Assembly (NCBI GenBank): GCA_963545585.1
Contig: CAUUKX010000060.1
Location: 1-13,083, forward strand
DNA: 13,083 bases
Origin: W11650 sp963545585
GTDB taxonomy: Bacteria > Bacillota > Clostridia > Lachnospirales > Vallitaleaceae
Direction of reading: 5' to 3'
Shown: positions 1-6,550 of the stretch, piece by piece
Numbering within the stretch: the first letter of the stretch is position 1
Layout of the letters: each line of letters opens with the position of its first letter
Position numbers and translations under genes: made by a program
Notes under the pieces: generated by a model
What the model saw: only the letters and a program-made list of their open reading frames with translations
The model's database searches: none
Told to the model about the DNA's origin: nothing

Positions 1-10
1 CATGCAACGA

Positions 11-50
11 GCCTAAAAAAGACTGTTCTGTCGAACATGGGAAAGTTGAG
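11..50 (+). repeat. Right end of a repeated BOX/MITE-like element (copy 1, partial)
   Basis: These 40 bases are identical to 4617-4656, the right end of the complete element described at 4388-4656, and lie in the same orientation. They include the small hairpin TGTTC-TGTC-GAACA (24-37) and end in the terminal repeat GGGAAAGTTGAG. The bases before it (1-10) do not match the corresponding part of the complete copy, so either the body of this copy differs or only a remnant is present. The rest of the copy would lie left of the window, so its other terminus and target duplication cannot be checked here. Confidence 0.85.
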
Positions 51-74
51 TAATTTATTTTAGTTTACCTTATT

Positions 75-89
75 TGATAGTGATTATCA
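75..89. promoter_or_regulatory. Fur box (7-1-7 type) upstream of the AraC-family regulator
   Basis: TGATAGTGATTATCA matches the Firmicutes Fur consensus TGATAATNATTATCA at all but one specified base, and its outer arms TGATA/TATCA are a perfect inverted repeat. It overlaps a possible -35 (TTGATA, 74-79), although no good -10 follows at the usual distance. The clear -10 of the downstream gene is at 159-164, about 70 bases further on, so the site may control another transcript start or a gene left of the window. The downstream regulator is of the siderophore-responsive type, which fits iron control. This is predicted from sequence only. Confidence 0.72.
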
Positions 90-103
90 ATAGGCTTATT
101 TCT

Positions 104-131
104 CTAAATAAAACAGATATTTAGTTTTTTT
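104..131 (+). terminator. AT-rich hairpin with a T-run, terminator- or attenuator-like
   Basis: CTAAATA (104-110) and TATTTAG (118-124) form a perfect 7-bp stem around a 7-base loop, followed by seven T residues (125-131). The stem has only one G-C pair, so it is a weak intrinsic terminator. It lies between the Fur box and the -10 of the araC-type gene. It could end a transcript entering from the left or attenuate a Fur-controlled transcript. Alternatively the inverted repeat could be a binding site for a regulator. Confidence 0.35.
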
Positions 132-132
132 G

Positions 133-164
133 TTGTATTTTCAAGCTTTTTATGTTAATATAAT
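133..164 (+). promoter_or_regulatory. Probable promoter of the AraC-family regulator gene
   Basis: A consensus -10, TATAAT, lies at 159-164, 44 bases before the chosen start codon. The -35 is poor: TTGTAT (133-138) is 20 bases away, and sequences at the ideal spacing do not match. A weak -35 suits a promoter that needs an activator, and PchR-type regulators commonly act on their own genes, but that part is inference. Confidence 0.45.
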
Positions 165-208
165 CTTCAAATAAGACAGGTAATAATTTAAAAAAAGCAG
201 GTGTGTAT

Positions 209-1153
209 ATGAGAACTATCGAAGATTATTGGAAAGATTTTGAAAATTTTGGTTTTATTAAATATTCAAACGAAGGAAAAAATGACTATATTTTAAATGA
301 AGAAAAGGGCATTGGCGGTTTCTCCATTCTCGGCAATCCCAAATCAGCTATGGCAATAATTTCTGACTGCACTATTTATCAGCCATTTATTATAAAAGAA
401 TATATCAATGAAAGGATGATTGAAATAGGACAATATTACGCAGGAACAGCCTCATACTACCAAAAAAAAGATAGTCTATTTGAATTTGAGTATGGATTGA
501 ACGCCTATGTTAATTACAACTTCTTTTACGGATATAAAAGAATTGAAGCAAATAAAAGACTCCTCAATATCAGCTTTGCTTTCAGAGAAGATTTCTTTTC
601 TTCCCTTCCCATAAAATTAGGAGACGATTTTTTTGAAAGAGCCGCAATGCTGTTAAATCCAAAGCCTGTCTCTATTCCGGAAATAACATCAATTTGTAGT
701 AGTATCAAAGAGTGTACTTTAGAGGGAGAAACCTTAAAGCTTTATATTCAAGGTAAATCTCTGGAAGTTTTTTCTCTTCTCTATAATTATATTTATAAAG
801 AAAAACCCAAACTCAATGTCTATCTTTCTTCTAAGGACAAAACAATTCTAAACAGCGTAAAATCTTATATAGAAACAAACTTTATGAACAGTTTCACAAT
901 CCTCGAACTTACTAAAAAATTTGCTATTAATCAGCAAAAATTGGTAACCGGTTTTAAAGAAATGTTTAATACAACTATAAACGACTACACCCAAAAATGT
1001 AGAATGACAAAAGCACTTGACTTGCTTTGTGATGATGAATTGCCCATTGTTGAAATAGCAAAATCTGTCGGCTATTATGGTGATGGCTATTTCCAAAAAG
1101 CTTTTAAAAAAACCTATGGTGTCACTCCAAGTCAAATGAGAAAAAATCTGTAA
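209..1153 (+). CDS. AraC-family transcriptional regulator, PchR/YbtA (siderophore-responsive) type
   Basis: This 314-residue cytoplasmic DNA-binding protein has a ligand-sensing N-terminal part (about 1-205) and a C-terminal AraC domain (about 210-314) with two helix-turn-helix motifs near 229-250 and 278-300. The second HTH ends in the signature SVGYYGDGYFQKAFKKTYG followed by VTPSQMR. The pattern GFKEMFNTTINDY, and the spacing of the LYIQGKSLEVFSLL helix before the DNA-binding domain, resemble PchR, YbtA and AlcR regulators. These sense siderophore complexes and control iron uptake. ATG at 209 is preferred over GTG at 203 because AGCAGGTG sits at the correct distance only for 209. A good Fur box lies upstream. 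No siderophore or transporter gene follows, because the next gene is convergent, so any target is outside the window. The gene is clearly AT-richer than adhE and pgm, which suggests transfer or a different origin. The family is secure; the ligand is inferred. Confidence 0.88.
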   Translation: MRTIEDYWKDFENFGFIKYSNEGKNDYILNEEKGIGGFSILGNPKSAMAIISDCTIYQPFIIKEYINERMIEIGQYYAGTASYYQKKDSLFEFEYGLNAYVNYNFFYGYKRIEANKRLLNISFAFREDFFSSLPIKLGDDFFERAAMLLNPKPVSIPEITSICSSIKECTLEGETLKLYIQGKSLEVFSLLYNYIYKEKPKLNVYLSSKDKTILNSVKSYIETNFMNSFTILELTKKFAINQQKLVTGFKEMFNTTINDYTQKCRMTKALDLLCDDELPIVEIAKSVGYYGDGYFQKAFKKTYGVTPSQMRKNL

Positions 1154-1251
1154 CCTATTTATGGTATATATAGTTTTATCTACATATACTCCATAAACTG
1201 AATCGAAAAACTCATCGGTTCGGCATTAGCACAGGTATTCTAAACGGCAAC

Positions 1252-1299
1252 AAAAAAACCGCTCTTTTCAGTTTGAAAAAACTTATTAAGAGCGGTTTT
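1252..1299 (-). terminator. Intrinsic terminator of adhE, possibly bidirectional with the araC-type gene
   Basis: AAAACCGCTCTT (1255-1266) pairs perfectly with AAGAGCGGTTTT (1288-1299). A second inner stem AGTTT-GAAA-AAACT (1270-1283) fits inside the loop. Read on the minus strand the stem runs into a T-tract (seven T, 1252-1258), as expected for a terminator about 76 bases after the adhE stop. On the plus strand the tail is weaker (TTTTATTGAG), so it may serve the convergent regulator less well. A separate imperfect AT-rich hairpin at 1160-1194 directly follows the regulator stop. Confidence 0.8.
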
Positions 1300-1374
1300 A
1301 TTGAGTTTTATTAACTGGACTTTCTGAAAAAGCTCCTCTTCTTAGACTACTCCCTCTGTCCGAGTTTTTTGATT

Positions 1375-4002
1375 TTACTTCTTCTTCGCTTTTTTGCTGC
1401 TGGTGCCTTCATAAGCATTAATATACATTTGCTTAATTTCGGAAATCAGCGGATAGCGCGGGTTAGCCGGTGTGCATTGGTCATCAAAGGCCTGTTCGCT
1501 CATCTCGTCTAAGGTTTCGTAAAAGGCTTTCTCATCCACACCGTACTCTCTGATGCTGCCGGGAACTTGGATAACCTTCTTTAATTCCTCAATCTTCTCA
1601 ATCAAAAGTTCCACCTTTTCATCTTCCGTCTTGCCGCCAAGGCCTAAGAAATCGGCAATCTTGGCATAGCGCCACTTGGCATTCGGGTATTTATACTGCG
1701 GGAAAGCCGCCTGTTTTCTCGGATTATCTGCCGCATTAAAACGGATCACTTCACACAAAAGCATACCGTTGGCCGTACCATGCGTAACATGATGCATCGA
1801 GCCCAGCTTATGTGCCATCGAGTGGCACACGCCTAAGAAAGCATTGGCAAAGGCAATTCCGGCCAAAGTCGAAGCATGCGCCATTTTTTCTCTGGCTTTT
1901 GCATTGGTTGAGCCTTCATTATAAGCATCCGGCAAATATTTAAAGACCAGCCGCATCGCTTCCAGCGCCTGCGCATTGGTAAAGTCAGATGCCATCACCG
2001 AAACAAAGGCTTCAATGGCATGGGTCAATACGTCGATACCGGAAGCGGAAGTCAAACTCCTCGGCTGATTCATCATCAGCTCGGCATCAATAATCGCCAT
2101 ATTCGGTGTCAGTTCATAATCCGCCAGCGGATATTTAACATTTGTTTTTTCATCGGTAATAACTGCAAACGGTGTTACCTCAGAACCAGTACCGGCTGTA
2201 GTCGGAATGGCCACCATCTTGGCCTTTGCGCCCATTTTCGGGAATTGGAAGACCCGCTTTCTGATATCCATAAAACGCATCGCCAAATCTTCAAAATGAA
2301 TATCTGGATGCTCATATAAAACCCACATAATCTTGGCCGCATCCATCGGCGAACCACCGCCTAAGGCAATGATGGTATCCGGCTGGAAACTCAGCATTTC
2401 CTTGGCTCCCCGGCGGGCGACTGCTAAGGTCGGGTCTGGCTCAACCTCAAAAAAGACCTTAATATCCATATTAAATTCCGCCAAACGATTGGTAATGATA
2501 TCGGCAAAACCTAAGCCATACAAGGCCTTATCGGTAACAACAAATACTTTCTTACTGCCCTGCTCATGCAGTTCACTCAAAGCTTCTCCCAAGCAGCCAT
2601 ATTTAAAATAAATTTTTTCAGGCACGCGATGCCACAACATATTTTCTCTCCTTTCGGCGATGGTCTTAACATTCATCAAATGCTTGACTCCTACGTTTTC
2701 ACTGATGGAGTTGCCGCCCCAAGAGCCGCAGCCCAAAGTCAGCGATGGAGCTAACTTAAAGTTAAAGATATCGCCAATCGCACCCTGAGAAGCCGGCATA
2801 TTGATGATTGTCCGGCCAGTCTTCATTCTTTCGCCGAAACGACGAATGCGATCCTGTGAATTGAGCTGATCAGTATACAGCACCGAAGTATGTCCAAGGC
2901 CACCTAATTCCACTAATCTTGCTGCCTTGGTTAAAGCGTCCTCAAAATCCTGAGCCTGATACAGCGCCAGGATCGGGGACAATTTCTCATGACTGAACGG
3001 CTCCTCCTGCTCTACATTCTGCACCTCGCCAATCAGCACCTTGGTATCGGCTGGTACCTTAAAGCCCGCCATCTCTGCAATCTTGATGGCCGACTGACCA
3101 ACAATAGCAGCATTTAACGAACCATTTAGCAAAATAATCTTTCTGACCTTTTCGGTTTCTTCCTTGCTCATAATATAGCCGCCGCGCAGTGAAAATTCTT
3201 CTTTCACTTCACCGTAAACTTCTTTCAGCACAATCGCTGCCTGCTCAGACGCACAAATAACACCGTTATCAAAGGACTTGGACAGCAAAATCGAGTTAAC
3301 CGCCATCTTGATATGAGCTGTTTCATCAATAATAGCTGGTGTATTGCCCGCACCGACACCAATCGCCGGCCGGCCAGAGGAGTACGCTGCCTTAACCATT
3401 CCGGGGCCGCCAGTCGCCAAGATCAAATCCGCTGACTGCATGGCTGCGTTGGATAATTCTACTGTCGGTTCATCAATCCAGCCGATGATGCCCTCCGGCG
3501 CACCTGCTCTAACCGCTGCCGCCAAGGCAATCTTAGCCGCTTCGACGGTTGAGCGCTTCGCCCGTGGGTGCGGCGCCAAAACAATACCGTTTCTGGTCTT
3601 TAACGTCAGGAGAATCTTAAAAATAGCGGTTGATGTCGGATTCGTCGTCGGAATAACCGCCGTAATCATCCCAATTGGTTCGGCAATCTTCATGATTCCA
3701 TAAACATCGTCTTTTTCCAAAACGCCGCAGGTCTTTTCTTCTTTATACTTATTATAAATATACTCTGCCGCAAAATGATTCTTAATAACCTTGTCTTCCA
3801 CCAAGCCCATGCCGGTTTCTTCCACCGCCATCTTAGCCAGTTCAATCCGAGCATTATTGGCAGCAATCGCCACTTCCCGGAAAATATGGTCGACCTGCTC
3901 CTGGGTAAAAGAAGCAAACTTCACCTGCGCTGCTTTGACCTTAGCAATCGCCTGCTGCAATTCTTCCAAATTAGTAACTTTTGTTTCTGCTTGTTGTTTC
4001 AT
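1375..4002 (-). CDS. adhE: Bifunctional aldehyde-alcohol dehydrogenase AdhE
   Basis: This 875-residue fusion reduces acetyl-CoA to acetaldehyde and then to ethanol, oxidising two NADH, and is a main redox outlet of fermenting anaerobes. The N-terminal aldehyde dehydrogenase half (about 1-440) carries the catalytic cysteine C250 in DNGVICASEQ. The C-terminal iron-dependent alcohol dehydrogenase half (about 455-865) has the nucleotide-binding GGGSPMDAAK (548-557). Its metal ligands by family pattern are D657, H661, H727 and H741, all present. Length and residue numbering follow E. coli AdhE with a shift of about four. Known relatives assemble into spirosomes. A lysine-rich tail (SSKKAKKK) ends the protein. 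The start is supported by AGGAGG (4008-4013) five bases upstream. Two Rex-like sites and a promoter precede it and a terminator follows, so it appears monocistronic. No inactivating change is visible. Confidence 0.98.
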   Translation of the reverse strand: MKQQAETKVTNLEELQQAIAKVKAAQVKFASFTQEQVDHIFREVAIAANNARIELAKMAVEETGMGLVEDKVIKNHFAAEYIYNKYKEEKTCGVLEKDDVYGIMKIAEPIGMITAVIPTTNPTSTAIFKILLTLKTRNGIVLAPHPRAKRSTVEAAKIALAAAVRAGAPEGIIGWIDEPTVELSNAAMQSADLILATGGPGMVKAAYSSGRPAIGVGAGNTPAIIDETAHIKMAVNSILLSKSFDNGVICASEQAAIVLKEVYGEVKEEFSLRGGYIMSKEETEKVRKIILLNGSLNAAIVGQSAIKIAEMAGFKVPADTKVLIGEVQNVEQEEPFSHEKLSPILALYQAQDFEDALTKAARLVELGGLGHTSVLYTDQLNSQDRIRRFGERMKTGRTIINMPASQGAIGDIFNFKLAPSLTLGCGSWGGNSISENVGVKHLMNVKTIAERRENMLWHRVPEKIYFKYGCLGEALSELHEQGSKKVFVVTDKALYGLGFADIITNRLAEFNMDIKVFFEVEPDPTLAVARRGAKEMLSFQPDTIIALGGGSPMDAAKIMWVLYEHPDIHFEDLAMRFMDIRKRVFQFPKMGAKAKMVAIPTTAGTGSEVTPFAVITDEKTNVKYPLADYELTPNMAIIDAELMMNQPRSLTSASGIDVLTHAIEAFVSVMASDFTNAQALEAMRLVFKYLPDAYNEGSTNAKAREKMAHASTLAGIAFANAFLGVCHSMAHKLGSMHHVTHGTANGMLLCEVIRFNAADNPRKQAAFPQYKYPNAKWRYAKIADFLGLGGKTEDEKVELLIEKIEELKKVIQVPGSIREYGVDEKAFYETLDEMSEQAFDDQCTPANPRYPLISEIKQMYINAYEGTSSKKAKKK

Positions 4003-4013
4003 AAAAACCTCCT

Positions 4014-4031
4014 TGGTTAAATTTTTAACCG
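4014..4031 (-). promoter_or_regulatory. Rex-like operator in the adhE leader (proximal site)
   Basis: TGGTTAA-ATTT-TTAACCG matches the clostridial Rex pattern TTGTTAA-N4-TTAACAA at 11 of 14 specified positions and contains the perfect inverted repeat GGTTAAA/TTTAACC. It abuts the adhE ribosome binding site. Rex is the NADH/NAD+-sensing repressor that commonly controls adhE in Firmicutes. The assignment is by pattern only, and the position inside the leader would imply a roadblock mechanism or a second start site. Confidence 0.5.
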
Positions 4032-4159
4032 AATTAAATAGACATTATCGTTATTTCCTTAACCTTCCGGCAAATAATCCGCCAAAATTCGCTTCAAAGC
4101 AAATCCTTTTTCACTTTGAAAACATACTGTTAATTCTTATTTCTGTTTGCCGCTTTTCC

Positions 4160-4177
4160 ATGTCAATATATTAACAT
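4160..4177 (-). promoter_or_regulatory. Rex-like operator overlapping the predicted adhE promoter (distal site)
   Basis: On the minus strand ATGTTAA-TATA-TTGACAT matches TTGTTAA-N4-TTAACAA at 11 of 14 specified bases and is a near-perfect palindrome with one mismatched pair. It covers the predicted adhE -10 (4168-4173), the classic position for repression when NADH is low. Together with the site at 4014-4031 it makes control by Rex the most likely reading. Confidence 0.6.
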
Positions 4178-4196
4178 ATATTTCTCATTTTCGCAA
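4168..4196 (-). promoter_or_regulatory. Predicted adhE promoter
   Basis: Minus-strand -35 TTGCGA (4191-4196), 17-base spacer, then -10 TAATAT (4168-4173) preceded by TG one base upstream, an extended -10. Each hexamer matches consensus at four of six positions. The sequence around the -35 (AAGCGTTT core at about 4194-4201) weakly resembles a CcpA cre site. An alternative -35, TTGACA (4161-4166), has no acceptable -10. The leader would be about 160 bases long. Confidence 0.45.
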
Positions 4197-4387
4197 GCGT
4201 TTCGTTATTTTTTTAACTATTAGTTCTTTTTATGGATTTTCTTCCTATTTTCTTGGCAGATATTTTAGCGTAGTAATCTTCCTTTTTCTTTCCACCGGCT
4301 TTTTGCATTATTTTCTATCCTACGTCATTCTCTTTTTTGTGTTATTTTTCCCATTTCGTTTTCACTTTACCCCTCTATAATTTTTAA

Positions 4388-4656
4388 CTCAACTTTCCCC
4401 TGGTCGAAACGCTCTGCGTTTCTGCCCGGGCGGGCGACCTACCCTGATCGAAGTGCTGCGCACTTCTGCCCGGGCGGGCAGTCTGCCCTGATCGAAACGC
4501 TCTGCGTTTCTGCCCGGGTGGGCGACCTACCCTGATCGAAGTGCTGCGCACTTCTGCCCGGGTGGGCGGTCTGCCCTGATCGAAACACTCTGCGTTTCTG
4601 CCCGGGCGGGCGGTCTGCCTAAAAAAGACTGTTCTGTCGAACATGGGAAAGTTGAG
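4388..4656. mobile_element. MITE/BOX-like modular repeat element (complete copy)
   Basis: This is a 269-bp element without a transposase. It starts with CTCAACTTTCCC (4388-4399) and ends with the exact inverse GGGAAAGTTGAG (4645-4656). The inverted similarity continues inwards with few mismatches (TG.TCGA on the left against the same on the right, read inversely). A 7-bp duplication flanks it. The body is a 220-bp array of five 44-bp units (4398-4617), followed by a 39-base right module with an A-run and the hairpin TGTTC-TGTC-GAACA (4630-4643). The right module is repeated exactly at 11-50. Its GC content is far above the surrounding spacer. The organisation, fixed ends with a variable-number middle unit of about 45 bp, resembles BOX elements of streptococci, but I see no sequence identity with those. 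Mobilisation in trans by an unknown transposase is inferred. Confidence 0.85.
4398..4617. repeat. Five tandem 44-bp units with alternating covarying hairpins
   Basis: The units start at 4398, 4442, 4486, 4530 and 4574, each exactly 44 bp and beginning CCCTG(A/G)TC. Units 1, 3 and 5 carry hairpin A, GAAACGC-TCT-GCGTTTC. Units 2 and 4 carry hairpin B, GAAGTGC-TGC-GCACTTC. The A/B differences in the stem are compensated on both arms. Unit 5 has one mismatch (GAAACAC). Each hairpin is followed by TGCCCGGG(C/T)GGGC and then a linker, GACCTA in units 1 and 3 but (A/G)GTCTG or GGTCTG in units 2, 4 and 5. Units 1-2 and 3-4 therefore form an 88-bp higher-order repeat. Since 44 is not a multiple of three and every frame stays open, the array gives spurious reading frames. 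Confidence 0.95.
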
Positions 4657-4673
4657 TTTTTAACAGATAGGAA

Positions 4674-4702
4674 TTGAAAAACAAACCGTTATCTTATATA
4701 AT
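4674..4702 (+). promoter_or_regulatory. Promoter of the phosphoglucomutase gene
   Basis: -35 TTGAAA (4674-4679), a 17-base spacer and -10 TATAAT (4697-4702) make one of the two best sigma-A-type promoters in the window. It lies 18 bases from the end of the mobile element and 11 from its target duplication, so the element inserted just upstream of the -35. Transcription would start near 4709, about 43 bases before the start codon. Confidence 0.75.
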
Positions 4703-4751
4703 AAAGAAAGAACGAAAGCAACCATCAATATTTTTTAACAAAGGAGAGGTT

Positions 4752-6443
4752 ATGGACTACAAAGCAAAATATCTGGAATGGTTAAGCAACCCCCATGTTG
4801 ACGAAGACACCAAAGAGGAACTGCGCCGGATTGAAAACGATGAAAGCGAAATTCAAAACCGTTTTTATAAAAATCTGGAGTTCGGTACGGCCGGACTGCG
4901 GGGAATTTTGGGTGCTGGAACCAATCGAATGAACAAGTATAATGTCGCTCAGGTAACGCAGGGAATCGCCGATTTTATCTGTGAAAAGGGTGAGGAATAC
5001 AAAAAGCGGGGTGTGGCAATTGCCTATGACTGCCGCCATTTTTCCGATACGTTTTCTAAAATGGCCGCTCTTATTTTTGCTGCCAACGGGATTAAAGCTT
5101 ATTTATTTGAATCTCTCCGCCCGACGCCAGAACTGTCTTTTACCATTCGGCAGCTAAACGCTGCTTCCGGGGTGATTTTGACGGCTTCGCACAATCCCAA
5201 AAACTATAACGGCTACAAAGTTTACTGGGAAGACGGTGCACAGGTTCTGCAAGATATCGCCGATGCGATGACCGCTAAAATCGAGGAAGTTCCGCTCTTT
5301 ACCGGAGCTAAAATGATTACCGAAGAAGAAGCACTGGCACAGGGACTTTTACAAATCTTAGGTCAGGATATGGACGACAAGTATATCTCTATGGTCGAAG
5401 GATTAAGCGTGCGCAATGCGGAAATTGACAAGTCTATTTCCATTGTGTACACACCGCTTAACGGTGCCGGCAGCGAATCGGTGCAGCGAGTAATGCGTGA
5501 ACGCCACTTCTCCAATTTCACCGTGGTGCCGGAGCAAAAAGATCCTGACCCCAATTTTACCACGATTGACTACCCGAACCCGGAAGATCGCCGCGCCTTT
5601 GAATATGCGGAAAAACTGGGACATAAGATTGGGGCAGCGCTCCTGATTGCAACCGACCCGGACTGCGACCGACTGGCGATTGAAGTTTTAAATCCAGAGG
5701 GCGAATACGTTGCCTTTAACGGCAACCAAACTGGCGCTATTCTGATTCATTATTTGCTGGAAGCGATGAAAGAAAAAGGCCAGTTGCCGGAAAATCCGGC
5801 TATCGTCAAATCGATTGTAACTGGCGACATGGGTGCGGATATCGGCAAAACTTACGGCGTAACAACCTTTCATGCTTTAACTGGCTTTAAAAATATTTGC
5901 GGCCGGATACCGGAGCTGGCCGCCCGTGGCTTTCATTATATCTTCGGCTATGAAGAAAGCATCGGCTACACCACCGGTACGGCGGTTCGGGACAAGGACG
6001 GTGTCAGCTCGGCCATGCTGCTGTGCGAAGCCGCCGCTTACTACAAGGCCAAAGGCCTGACCCTGCTGGATGTTTTACAGTCCTTATTTGAAAAATACGG
6101 GTATTACCGGGAAAATCAAACCTCGCTGGTGCTGGAAGGCAAAGAAGGTCAAGAGCGAATTGCTCGGATGATGCAGGTTTACCGGCAAAATTATCCGACG
6201 GCCTTTGCGCATTTCCGGGTCGAAAAAATGATTGACTATCTGCACGGCTATGAAGATATCCCCGCCTCCAATGTCCTTGAGTTCCGTTTGTCCGGCGGCT
6301 GCTGGTATTCCCTGCGCCCGTCCGGCACCGAGCCGAAAATCAAGCTTTACATTTACGCCAAAGCAGCCGATGCTGTCTCCGCTGAGCAAAATGTGGCGCT
6401 GATTCGGGAAAATGTTCTGAAAGAATTAAATGCGATTAACTAA
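4752..6443 (+). CDS. pgcA: Phosphoglucomutase/phosphomannomutase (alpha-D-phosphohexomutase, PgcA-like)
   Basis: This 563-residue cytoplasmic enzyme should interconvert glucose-1-phosphate and glucose-6-phosphate through a phosphoserine. That links glycolysis to UDP-glucose, glycogen and envelope glycan precursors. All four family signatures are present: the catalytic loop TASHNP with S146, the metal-binding DPDCDR (D302, D304, D306), the sugar-recognition GYEESIGY (399-406) and the phosphate-binding RPSGTEPK (522-529). Length and N-terminus fit the B. subtilis PgcA group rather than the shorter GlmM or ManB proteins. ATG at 4752 is chosen because AGGAGAGG (4742-4749) stands before it; an upstream TTG at 4674 coincides with the -35 and has no ribosome binding site. 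The gene has its own promoter and is single, with the next gene convergent. Preference for glucose over mannose phosphate is inferred; the symbol follows the closest known group. Confidence 0.93.
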   Translation: MDYKAKYLEWLSNPHVDEDTKEELRRIENDESEIQNRFYKNLEFGTAGLRGILGAGTNRMNKYNVAQVTQGIADFICEKGEEYKKRGVAIAYDCRHFSDTFSKMAALIFAANGIKAYLFESLRPTPELSFTIRQLNAASGVILTASHNPKNYNGYKVYWEDGAQVLQDIADAMTAKIEEVPLFTGAKMITEEEALAQGLLQILGQDMDDKYISMVEGLSVRNAEIDKSISIVYTPLNGAGSESVQRVMRERHFSNFTVVPEQKDPDPNFTTIDYPNPEDRRAFEYAEKLGHKIGAALLIATDPDCDRLAIEVLNPEGEYVAFNGNQTGAILIHYLLEAMKEKGQLPENPAIVKSIVTGDMGADIGKTYGVTTFHALTGFKNICGRIPELAARGFHYIFGYEESIGYTTGTAVRDKDGVSSAMLLCEAAAYYKAKGLTLLDVLQSLFEKYGYYRENQTSLVLEGKEGQERIARMMQVYRQNYPTAFAHFRVEKMIDYLHGYEDIPASNVLEFRLSGGCWYSLRPSGTEPKIKLYIYAKAADAVSAEQNVALIRENVLKELNAIN

Positions 6444-6550
6444 AAACGGTTATCGTTCAGGCAAGCCATTCGTATTTCATCAAAATGCAGGAAAACTGTA
6501 CAGCCTTGATAAAAAACGAACTTCGGCGAAAGACTCGTGTGAACAATATG

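Larger units (their letters stand above)
4032..4385. other. adhE-side intergenic spacer: leader hairpin and T-rich tract
   Basis: This gene-free stretch between the adhE leader and the mobile element contains the adhE promoter and a second Rex-like site, listed separately. It also has an inverted repeat TTCAAAG/CTTTGAA (4093-4099 and 4114-4120), which would form a hairpin in the predicted adhE leader. From about 4200 to 4385 the plus strand is strongly T-rich. The open frames across it give phenylalanine-loaded peptides with no ribosome binding site, so I see no gene. Confidence 0.5.
4381..4663. repeat. Target-site duplication TTTTTAA flanking the mobile element
   Basis: The seven bases TTTTTAA occur directly outside both ends of the element, at 4381-4387 and 4657-4663. 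Identical short direct repeats immediately outside terminal inverted repeats are the mark of transposase-mediated insertion. The AT-rich context raises the chance of a coincidental match, but the match is exact and correctly placed. Confidence 0.75.

Noticed and set aside
3344..3703. 119-codon plus-strand frame inside adhE
   Set aside because: It is antisense to the conserved aldehyde dehydrogenase domain, with composition explained by that gene's codons and no start signal.
4147..4380. Phe-rich 77-residue plus-strand frame resembling a small membrane protein
   Set aside because: The plus strand here is simply T-rich, there is no ribosome binding site, and the frame overlaps the adhE promoter.
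4398..4617. CRISPR array
   Set aside because: Units are contiguous copies without unique spacers, each holds its own hairpin, and no cas gene is near.
4384..4644. Open frame of 86 codons on the minus strand across the tandem array, giving Arg/Pro/Gly-rich peptides
   Set aside because: It has no ribosome binding site, its start lies in the terminal repeat, and the 44-bp unit stays open in every frame. It is a by-product of the repeat.
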